Below are positions 28,179-34,600 of a stretch of 64,000 nt of DNA, piece by piece. Origin of the DNA: UBA11090 sp035560555. Its GTDB lineage: Bacteria; Spirochaetota; Spirochaetia; Treponematales; Rectinemataceae. A program made the translations under genes and the position numbers. The stretch is taken from NCBI GenBank assembly GCA_035560555.1, contig DATMZF010000074.1, forward strand, positions 1-64,000, written 5' to 3'. Numbering within the stretch: position 1 is the stretch's first letter; each line of letters opens with the position of its first letter. Below the pieces are notes generated by a model, which saw only the letters and a list, made by a program, of their open reading frames with translations, ran no database searches and had not been told where the DNA came from.

Positions 28179-28207
28179 TTGACAGACTATTATGATTTCT
28201 ATATCGT
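28179..28207 (+). promoter_or_regulatory. Promoter of the asparagine leader/synthetase unit
   Basis: TTGACA (28179-28184), a 17-nt spacer and TATCGT (28202-28207). Transcription would start near 28214, a few nucleotides before the leader-peptide ATG at 28218. Confidence 0.65.
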
Positions 28208-28217
28208 GCTCGTATCT

Positions 28218-28304
28218 ATGAAGCGCAGCATGTTCAACGTCGACGCCAATCTGCTCAATAATAATACCGGAACTGCCGCAGCGGTGCCGGGGCTGTGCGC
28301 ATAG
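28218..28304 (+). CDS. Asn-rich leader peptide (28 aa)
   Basis: A 28-codon frame begins at ATG 28218, with an alternative ATG at 28230, and ends at TAG 28302. It carries five Asn codons: AAC at 28236, AAT at 28248, and three consecutive AAT at 28257-28265. Immediately after the AAT run, bases 28267-28290 can fold into a hairpin (CCGG/CCGG, an A-G mismatch, ACTGC/GCGGT, loop CGCA). About 20 nt after the stop a terminator follows, and the next long gene is an asparagine synthetase of the AsnRS-like type. This is the arrangement of a ribosome-mediated attenuator like those of trp, his and leu, here sensing charged tRNA-Asn. There is no good SD; a GAAG lies before the second ATG. The peptide itself probably has no function. 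Confidence 0.8.
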   Translation: MKRSMFNVDANLLNNNTGTAAAVPGLCA

Positions 28305-28325
28305 ATAGATAAAGACAAAAATGGG

Positions 28326-28354
28326 ACCGGCCCTTTATGGGGCCGGTTTTTTTT
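28326..28354 (+). terminator. Attenuator terminator upstream of the asparagine synthetase
   Basis: The 8-bp stem ACCGGCCC/GGGCCGGT (28326-28333 with 28340-28347) is followed by eight T. The alternative pairing GGGGCTG (28289-28295) with CGGCCCT (28328-28334) would block it. A ribosome finishing at TAG 28302 would cover 28289-28295 and allow termination. A ribosome stalled on the AAT run would free that segment and allow read-through. Confidence 0.85.
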
Positions 28355-28406
28355 AGTCTTTGCCGATGGCGGAAATCAAAAAACTTCTTGGTAAGGAGGG
28401 CGGAGG

Positions 28407-28556
28407 ATGATATTCAGTTATGGCATCCTCATGGGTAACGCGGTTTTTGGCCACGATGGCTTCCGGTTCAATTCTGGAGCGTCCTCGTTGAGGATCAACG
28501 AGGACACTCCGCGCGTCAAAAACCGGCCGGGTAAGGCCGGACACCATAGAGACTGA
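28407..28556 (+). CDS. Possible 49-aa protein or second leader ORF
   Basis: Between the attenuator and the synthetase gene an ORF of 49 codons starts at ATG 28407, preceded by a very strong RBS (AAGGAGG, 7 nt spacing). It ends 12 nt before the synthetase ATG. A 14-codon mini-ORF (28366-28410) overlaps its start by ATGA. The product has four Asn and resembles nothing I know. Within the ORF lies a perfect 11-bp inverted repeat, GTCCTCGTTGA/TCAACGAGGAC (28481-28491 with 28495-28505), followed by CCGGCC/GGCCGG (28523-28540). Neither hairpin has a T-run. It could be a real small protein, or a translated leader that keeps the RNA open. Confidence 0.4.
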   Translation: MIFSYGILMGNAVFGHDGFRFNSGASSLRINEDTPRVKNRPGKAGHHRD

Positions 28557-28568
28557 GAAGGAACAACC

Positions 28569-29828
28569 ATGAAGACTATAAAAAGTACGTATGAATATGC
28601 AATTCCCGAAAAAGACACCTCCATTGGCGCCGCCCTCGCTGGCTGGCAGGACAGCCTGAAAAAGCGGGGCGGCTCCTTTGGTAGCCATCTGGACAAGTAC
28701 TATCTTGGGAAATGGCGGGATCCCCTCCTCGCCGACGTCATGGCGATACGAACGGGTCTCATCCTCGCCATGCAGGAGTTTTTAGCCGATCGAGGGCTGT
28801 CCAATATCGACAGAGTATCGCTCTCGCCCGTCACCGATCCCCTCTGCCACGATGTCGAGCACGTCCCCGTCATTCGCTACAAGAACGTCCCCTATCGGAC
28901 CACGCACTCCATGATCTATTCCAAGTTCCTCGCCTGCACCAACCCGGCGATCAAAGGCATTTTCATCGATTCTCCCAACATCAGGCTGGAGCTGCCCCAC
29001 ACGGATCCCATCAAGCAGAAAAAGTACCTGATCGATTTTTCCCAGATGGATATGGAGGCGAAGCGTAGCGTCTATATCACCGACGACGAGTATTTCGACG
29101 AGCCCGAAAAGGTGACGCTTTTGTTGGAGAAGGAACGAGACGAAGCCTTGGACTTCTTCGAAGACATGATCATATCCGTGGTCAGAAAGGTGAAGGCTAC
29201 ATGCCCCGAATGTCTCGCTTCCCTGGGCGTCGCGCTCGAAGTGCCGCAAAAACCATTTCCCCGCTTTTACAAGGACGAGTCGGGGGCCGAGGAAGGGATG
29301 GAAGCGAGGCTTGGGGCGACCGCGGGCACCCAGTTCTTCTGGGTGCTGGGACTCCTTCGCGAAAACTACGATCTCGTCTATCCTTTCCTGAAGAGAGATG
29401 GATCGTTCAGCCCTCTTTCTTCCATCACGTCCCGGCAGGTTTTCAACTATGATCTCTGCGCGGCCGCGAAATATCTGGATGGTTCCTTGGGTGAGGCCTT
29501 CGAGCTGCTCTCGGGAGGCTTGAGGGAATGGTTCTACCCGGCCATCATCGCGCGCCTCCTGCAGAACGGCATTCTTTCAGAGGCGCCGCGTTTCGACGAT
29601 CGCGGCGATATCGAGAATATGGAGGAGTTGGAAGGCTACGGTCCCTTCCTGTCGGCCGTGGCGGCGAGAACCCCAGAGGGCGGCTCGTTTTTCCCGCAGA
29701 CCTTCGGCGGCGGCATCGGCATAGAGCGGACGCTCTATACCCTGCTTCAGGGCCCCAAGATTCACAGCATCGACGAGGTCACTTTCTTCGGGAAGAACCC
29801 GGACCAGCCCGGACCTTTCCTGTTCTGA
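28569..29828 (+). CDS. AsnRS/AspRS-paralogue asparagine synthetase (AsnA-like)
   Basis: 419 residues, RBS GAAGGA. It is a class II aminoacyl-tRNA synthetase fold without an anticodon-binding domain. KYLIDFSQMDMEAKRSVY (about 153-170) corresponds to the AspRS/AsnRS block 'HL.EFT.LD.E'. The C-terminal GGGIGIERT (380-388) is motif 3. Free-standing AsnRS-like proteins of this kind (AS-AR of Pyrococcus) have been shown to make asparagine from aspartate and ammonia with ATP. Classical AsnA belongs to the same superfamily but is shorter (330 aa), and I do not see its exact signatures. The Asn-rich leader peptide and attenuator upstream independently support an asparagine role. A tRNA-charging role seems less likely without a tRNA-binding domain. 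Confidence 0.78.
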   Translation: MKTIKSTYEYAIPEKDTSIGAALAGWQDSLKKRGGSFGSHLDKYYLGKWRDPLLADVMAIRTGLILAMQEFLADRGLSNIDRVSLSPVTDPLCHDVEHVPVIRYKNVPYRTTHSMIYSKFLACTNPAIKGIFIDSPNIRLELPHTDPIKQKKYLIDFSQMDMEAKRSVYITDDEYFDEPEKVTLLLEKERDEALDFFEDMIISVVRKVKATCPECLASLGVALEVPQKPFPRFYKDESGAEEGMEARLGATAGTQFFWVLGLLRENYDLVYPFLKRDGSFSPLSSITSRQVFNYDLCAAAKYLDGSLGEAFELLSGGLREWFYPAIIARLLQNGILSEAPRFDDRGDIENMEELEGYGPFLSAVAARTPEGGSFFPQTFGGGIGIERTLYTLLQGPKIHSIDEVTFFGKNPDQPGPFLF

Positions 29829-29879
29829 GCGTGACGGCTTTTGCGCGCCGGCGACGGCAAAGACGAGCTCCGCCTTCAC

Positions 29880-31145
29880 CTACTCCCAGTCCAGAAGGCG
29901 GAGCTGCCCCCGCAATGCCCTGAGTTCGGTGAGATCCTGGCTCACCTCGAGGGTTCCCCTATAGCCGCCGGCGCCGTCGCGTAGGGCGTAATATTCGATG
30001 AGGATGAAACGGCCTCCCATTTCGATCCAGAACCTGGCCTTGTCCCTTTCCTTGTTCTTGAAGGAGGTCAGGATCTTGTTCACCGTGTCTACCGACTTCT
30101 GCGGATGGCAATTCTGGACGCTGCGCCCGATGGCGGCTGGGCTTCGCGGAAAGAGCAGGTGCGGCGAGTCGGAGTAGTAGAGGACTCTGTCGTTCTCGTC
30201 GACGATGCTGATGTCGACGGGCATCGTCTTCAGGGCGATATCGAGCACTTCCTTCGAAACGCGGCCGGTGGAAAGATCGAGCAGATCGGCTATGACCGCT
30301 GTCGGCGCCCCAATGGTTGGCGCTCCATCTGTTGGGGTGGCCGCGGCCACAGTCGGGGAAAAGGCAGGCGCTTGGTTCTGGACCTCGTCCGCCAGAGCCA
30401 GTCCGGCGTCGTAGAGCGAAGCGGGGCGGATCCACGCGAACCCTATCGCTTCCTCGCCCCGACGGATCTCGGCCCATTCCCGCCTGGAAAGACGTCGCTC
30501 CGCTTCCGGCATGAGGATGTGTTCTTCCATGAAGATCATCTTCTGGATCTTCATGGCGAGCGTTCTCGCCACGAAGAGAAAGGCGCGGGGCTTCGAGTCC
30601 AGCGCATCCTTCGCGTCTCTGAATAGCGCCTTGATCTCGTCGTGCTTGCCCCACATCACGCGGGATGGCCCCGTGAAATCGTGTTTTTCCAGGTAAGGAA
30701 AGAGCTGGTTCTCCTTTCTGGCGTAATGGATGATAATGGCCGAAAGATCGTCCAGCGCCTTTTGCGCCGTATCCCCGCTCCCGATTCCCCAGGTCCAGGA
30801 TCTCGCCGCGGCCTTCAACGCCGCGACTTTCTTCTTCGCGAGCTTGTTTTCCTCGAGCATCGAGTGGATGGGATGCCCTGCGATGCCGCTCGGCTTCTGC
30901 CCCGCCGCCAGAGAGCTCTCGAAAACCTGAACATGCACTTCGCAGAGCCGCTGAACCTCTTCGACGGGCATTCCGCCGTCTATGAGGGACTGTTCCATGG
31001 CGGCGACTTCGGCGGCGCTCACCCCGTGAATCAGTTTCGCGAATTCCTTTTTGACCTCGGAGACAGGCGCTCCGCCGTGGAGCCTGCCTATGATTTTCTT
31101 CAGCCGTATCTGCCTTTCTGGATCGATGGTGACATATTCGCCCAT
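29880..31145 (-). CDS. DUF438-hemerythrin-PAS sensor protein
   Basis: 421 residues from ATG 31145 (GGGGGAAG upstream). Residues 1-85 are the DUF438 helical domain (LKKIIGRLHGGAPVSEVKKEF; VHVQVFE). Residues 95-240 form a hemerythrin-like bundle with HPIHSMLEENK, HYARKENQLFPYLEKH, MWGKHDEIK and FMEEHILMPEAE, supplying the His and Glu of a di-iron site that binds O2 or NO. An Ala/Pro/Thr linker follows. Residues 290-410 are a PAS domain (MPVDISIVDENDRVLYYSDSPHLLFPRSPAAIGRSVQNCHP). Proteins of this layout occur in anaerobes and are thought to sense redox or O2/NO. No output domain is present. The gene has its own promoter with a CRP/FNR-type palindrome. Confidence 0.88.
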   Translation of the reverse strand: MGEYVTIDPERQIRLKKIIGRLHGGAPVSEVKKEFAKLIHGVSAAEVAAMEQSLIDGGMPVEEVQRLCEVHVQVFESSLAAGQKPSGIAGHPIHSMLEENKLAKKKVAALKAAARSWTWGIGSGDTAQKALDDLSAIIIHYARKENQLFPYLEKHDFTGPSRVMWGKHDEIKALFRDAKDALDSKPRAFLFVARTLAMKIQKMIFMEEHILMPEAERRLSRREWAEIRRGEEAIGFAWIRPASLYDAGLALADEVQNQAPAFSPTVAAATPTDGAPTIGAPTAVIADLLDLSTGRVSKEVLDIALKTMPVDISIVDENDRVLYYSDSPHLLFPRSPAAIGRSVQNCHPQKSVDTVNKILTSFKNKERDKARFWIEMGGRFILIEYYALRDGAGGYRGTLEVSQDLTELRALRGQLRLLDWE

Positions 31146-31155
31146 TTCTTCCCCC

Positions 31156-31208
31156 ACTATATGAATACTATAATGAGCGGGAGAGGAAAATGCTGTAACA
31201 GATGTTAC
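31156..31208 (-). promoter_or_regulatory. Promoter with CRP/FNR-type operator at -41.5
   Basis: The perfect palindrome GTAACA-N2-TGTTAC (31195-31208) lies exactly 22 nt upstream of a TATAGT -10 box (31172-31167 on the minus strand), which centres it at -41.5. No good -35 hexamer exists, as expected for an activator-dependent class II promoter. A second TATAGT lies at 31161-31156. Confidence 0.6.
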
Positions 31209-31262
31209 GAAATGCCGTCGGCGCCGCAAGAGGCGACGGTGCCCCACCTCGCCCGGCCGAGA

Positions 31263-32222
31263 TCAGTCGGGCGAGTCGGATGAGTCGAATGAAACGGATG
31301 AGCCGGGTTTCGTGTCGGCTACCGTGAGCCCATACTTTTCTTCTTCGACGTTGCCGAAAGGTTCGATGTGGACGATGACATCGTAGATGTCGGGGAGCGA
31401 CTCCTTGATGGATTCCTCCACGTCGACCGCGATTTTATGGGCGTCGCGCACGCTCATGCCGGGTTCCACCTCTATGTCCAGGTCGACGATGAGCATCGAG
31501 CCGATGCGCCGCAGCCGCGCCCTATGGGGGTTGCCCGCCTCCGGCACCTTGGCTATGGCGGCGAAGAGCTCTTTGTACTGGCCATGGCTGTTGAGGCCGT
31601 CCATAAGTTCGGTATTGGCTTCCAGGAAGATCTCCACGGCATTTTTGAGAATCCACAGCGAGACGAGCGCCGCGAGAATCTTGTCCATGACCGGGATGCC
31701 GGTGATGTAGGTCAGGACCAGTCCGACGAGGACGGCGGAGGAAGTGACCACATCGCCGCGCATGTTCTTGCCGTTCGCCATGAGCATCGCCGAGCCGCTT
31801 TTCTTGCCGTAGTAGAACTGGCTCCACGCGAGGGCGAGCTTCCCGATTATGGAAGCGATCGTCACCCATATGGCCATCATCGAGGGCATGACGCTCACGG
31901 CCCCCCTGGCTATCTGGCCGATCGCGTTTATGAGAACCTGGGCGCCCGCGTAGAACACGATGAAGGAGATGAGGGCCGTGGCTATCGTTTCGATCCTTCC
32001 GTGGCCATAGGGGTGTTCCCTGTCGCCGGGTTTGGCCGAAATCTTTCCGGCCACGAGGGTCATGGCGGCGATGAGGACGTCGGTGGCCGAATCGATGCCG
32101 TCAGAGAGCACGGCCAGGCTTCCCGAAAAGCTTCCAATCACGATTTTCAGGATGGCGAGAAGGCTGTTGCCGACGAGAGCGATCCAGCTCGCCTTGCGCA
32201 ATGAAGCGCTTCTGCTGTTCAT
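31263..32222 (-). CDS. Cation diffusion facilitator (metal efflux)
   Basis: 319 residues, RBS GCGGAG. Six TM helices and a C-terminal cytosolic ferredoxin-like domain (LRRIGSMLIVDLDIEVEPGMSVRDAHKIA). The TM2 metal site is LSDGIDSATD (Asp41, 44, 48). HPYGHGR follows at the TM2-TM3 loop. In TM5 the usual HxxxD is NMRGD (Asn153...Asp157), so one ligand is Asn, suggesting a metal other than Zn. CDF proteins exchange Zn2+, Fe2+ or Mn2+ for protons. The gene begins 16 nt after the FAD oxidoreductase and is probably the last gene of the mgl operon. Confidence 0.9.
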   Translation of the reverse strand: MNSRSASLRKASWIALVGNSLLAILKIVIGSFSGSLAVLSDGIDSATDVLIAAMTLVAGKISAKPGDREHPYGHGRIETIATALISFIVFYAGAQVLINAIGQIARGAVSVMPSMMAIWVTIASIIGKLALAWSQFYYGKKSGSAMLMANGKNMRGDVVTSSAVLVGLVLTYITGIPVMDKILAALVSLWILKNAVEIFLEANTELMDGLNSHGQYKELFAAIAKVPEAGNPHRARLRRIGSMLIVDLDIEVEPGMSVRDAHKIAVDVEESIKESLPDIYDVIVHIEPFGNVEEEKYGLTVADTKPGSSVSFDSSDSPD

Positions 32223-32238
32223 AATGACTCCGCTTGTT

Positions 32239-33537
32239 TTAGAGGGATTCCAGAATCCCGTCGGCCGCCCGCAGGCCGGAAGCCCAGGCCGCCGTTATCC
32301 CCCTGCTCGTGCCCGCGCCGTCGCCCACGAGATAAAGGCCATCGGCCGCGCGGAAATGATTGTCGTTGAAGGCGGGGCGATTCGCGTAGAGCTTGATCTC
32401 CGGATAATACATGATGGTGCTCGGGTGGAGGAGGCCGGGGACTATCGAATCGAGAAGCTTCATCCCGTTCCATAGCGCGTTGAGAATCTTGGCCGGCGCC
32501 GAAAGGCCTATGTCGCCGGGAGTGCATGAGGGCAGGGTGGGCTCGAAATCGTAGAGGTCCCCCGAGAAGGATTCGGCGAAGGAACGCTTGCCGAGCCTGA
32601 AGTCGCCGATCCTTTGCATTATCGGTCTGCCGCCGCCGAGAAGGGCGGCCTGCATGCCCAGCATCCTGGCGTAGGCTTGGCCCGAGGCGAGAGGCGCGGT
32701 GAGGGTGACCGTCTTCAGGATCGCGAAGTTAGTGAGACCGTTTTCGGGTCGGGACGATGACCAGGCATGGCCGTTCACCGAATACCAGACGCCCGATTCC
32801 TGGTCGCCGTATTTTTCCTGCACTACATAGGCCGACCGCGAATTGGTGCAGAACGTCCTCGTCTTTTTCGGGAAAAGGAATTTGGGATCGTAGTAATCCC
32901 TCACGATGGGATAGCGTTCTTCCTTTGTCTCCACTCGTACGCCGATATCCACGACGTTGTCGCGATAGGATATGCCGGCGCCGTTCATCATCTGCTGGAG
33001 GAAGGCGAAACCTCCGCGCCCCGGCGCGATGATGAGATTCTTGTAGGCTATTTCCCTTTTGTCCGTGGTTACGATTTTGCGCTCGGCGTCGAGGCTCAGC
33101 ATTTTTTCGCCCAGGGAAATCTCGGCGCCGAGTTTCCCGAGGCGGGCGACGAGCGTTTTAATCAATTCGAGGCCGCCGTCGGTTCCCAGGTGGGACTGTC
33201 GGATCTCAAGGAGCTTGACGCCCAGCTTTTCGGCCCTGTGAAAATAGACGCCGACGTTCTTCTTGTCCATGATATCGGGAAGGAGGAATTCTTCGACCCT
33301 GCGCAGATAGTATTCGGCCAGTTCCCTGTTCCAGCAGACTTCTGGAAAACCGATGGGCCAGGAGAAGTTCATTTTACAGTCGTTGCGCAGTCCGCCGGAG
33401 GATACTTCGTTCTTGTCCAGGATGAGGAGGGATAAGTCGGATTTGCCGACCTTGGGGCCGTGATCCTCGAGAAGGCCAAATGCCGCTCCCAGACCGGCGG
33501 GACCCGTGCCAATTATCAATACGTCGACTTTATTCAT
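32239..33537 (-). CDS. FAD-dependent oxidoreductase (COG2509-like)
   Basis: 432 residues. Its ATG overlaps the TGA of mglC (ATGA), so it is translated with the transporter. The N-terminus has the dinucleotide fold VDVLIIGTGPAGLGAAFGLL (GxGxxG). YKNLIIAPGRGGFAFLQQMM marks the second FAD contact. Near the end GLYLVGDGAGTSRGITAAWASGLRAADGIL is the classical GD motif closing the flavin site. A Cys in GGLRNDCKMNF may be near the flavin. This resembles the uncharacterised FAD-dependent dehydrogenases of COG2509. Its substrate is unknown. Location in an mgl sugar-uptake operon is unusual and may hint at sugar or polyol metabolism. Confidence 0.82.
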   Translation of the reverse strand: MNKVDVLIIGTGPAGLGAAFGLLEDHGPKVGKSDLSLLILDKNEVSSGGLRNDCKMNFSWPIGFPEVCWNRELAEYYLRRVEEFLLPDIMDKKNVGVYFHRAEKLGVKLLEIRQSHLGTDGGLELIKTLVARLGKLGAEISLGEKMLSLDAERKIVTTDKREIAYKNLIIAPGRGGFAFLQQMMNGAGISYRDNVVDIGVRVETKEERYPIVRDYYDPKFLFPKKTRTFCTNSRSAYVVQEKYGDQESGVWYSVNGHAWSSSRPENGLTNFAILKTVTLTAPLASGQAYARMLGMQAALLGGGRPIMQRIGDFRLGKRSFAESFSGDLYDFEPTLPSCTPGDIGLSAPAKILNALWNGMKLLDSIVPGLLHPSTIMYYPEIKLYANRPAFNDNHFRAADGLYLVGDGAGTSRGITAAWASGLRAADGILESL

Positions 33538-34589
33538 CGTTTTGCCAGATATTTCCTTATGTCTACGGCGACAGCCGCTATGATGATAGCGCCTTTGATG
33601 ATTTGCTGCCAGTAGGGGTTCATGTTGATGAAGGTGAGTCCATAGGAAATGATGCTGAAGATGAGGACGCCTATGACCATGCCCGGAACCGTGCCGATGC
33701 CTCCCGAGGTAGATACGCCGCCGACGACGCAGGCGGCGATGGCGTCCAGCTCGTAGCCGTTGCCGTAGTTGTTCGTGGCGCCGCCCGTCCTCGCCGCCTC
33801 GAGCGTTCCCGCGAGCCCATAGAGGGCGCCCGCTATCGTGTAGATGGTGATGAGGTTCTTCTGGACCGGAACGCCCGACACCTTGGCCGCCTCGGGGTTG
33901 CCGCCGATGGCGTAAACGTTCTTGCCGAATCTCGTCTTGTTGTGGAGCACCCACACGATCGCCGCTATGATGAGGGCTATTATGACGATGTAGGGTATCG
34001 AGTAGGTGCCATCGAATCCGACATAGCCCGAACCCAGGGTGGTGAGATCCTTGCGCAGGCCTCCGATGGGCTGGGCGCCGTAGGGCGGCCTGTCGAAGTA
34101 AATCGACGTTATCCCGTAGGTCGCCACCATGGTGCCGAGGGTCGCGATGAAGGGAGGGACCTTGAGGTAGGCGATGATCGTCCCGTTGACGAGGCCGACG
34201 ACGGCACAGACCACGATCGCGATGAGGATGGGGATCCAGATGGGAAGCTCGGGCATGTTGGGATACATGCGTCGTGGATAGCTCATGAACTGCAGCATCG
34301 AGGAGGATACGACGGCGGCGAGCCCGACTTGGCGGCCCGCGGAGAGATCGGTGCCGCCCGTTATGAGGACGCCGCCGATTCCCATGGCGATGATGATTCT
34401 CGTGGCCGACATGGAAAGGATGTTCCTCAGGTTCTGCAGGGAAAGAAAGGAAGGCTGCTTGATGGAAATCGCCACGACGAGAGCCAAGAACACGAGATAG
34501 ATCGCGTATTTTATGGAAAAATCCTTGATAGCTTTCTGTCTTGCCATGGACCGGATCTGTACATCTTCCGGATTCTTTTTTTCTACCAT
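33534..34589 (-). CDS. mglC: Galactose/methyl-galactoside ABC transporter permease
   Basis: 351 residues from ATG 34589 (GAGGAGA upstream). About 10 TM helices with the RbsC/MglC signatures: MGIGGVLITGGTDLSAGRQVGLAAVV, PPFIATLGTMVATYGI and FGKNVYAIGGNPEAAKVSGVPV, the cytosolic EAA-like loop contacting the ATPase. It forms the membrane channel for the MglB/MglA system. It lies 11 nt downstream of mglA and overlaps the FAD oxidoreductase gene by 4 nt. Confidence 0.95.
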   Translation of the reverse strand: MVEKKNPEDVQIRSMARQKAIKDFSIKYAIYLVFLALVVAISIKQPSFLSLQNLRNILSMSATRIIIAMGIGGVLITGGTDLSAGRQVGLAAVVSSSMLQFMSYPRRMYPNMPELPIWIPILIAIVVCAVVGLVNGTIIAYLKVPPFIATLGTMVATYGITSIYFDRPPYGAQPIGGLRKDLTTLGSGYVGFDGTYSIPYIVIIALIIAAIVWVLHNKTRFGKNVYAIGGNPEAAKVSGVPVQKNLITIYTIAGALYGLAGTLEAARTGGATNNYGNGYELDAIAACVVGGVSTSGGIGTVPGMVIGVLIFSIISYGLTFINMNPYWQQIIKGAIIIAAVAVDIRKYLAKR

Positions 34590-34600
34590 ACTTTCTCTCC

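Noticed and set aside
28326..28354. T-box riboswitch controlling the asparagine synthetase
   Set aside because: The terminator region lacks the T-box consensus (AGGGUGGNACCGCG) and a specifier stem. The Asn codons lie in a translatable leader ORF instead.
28481..28505. Terminator at the perfect 11-bp inverted repeat
   Set aside because: No T-run follows, and it lies inside a possible ORF.
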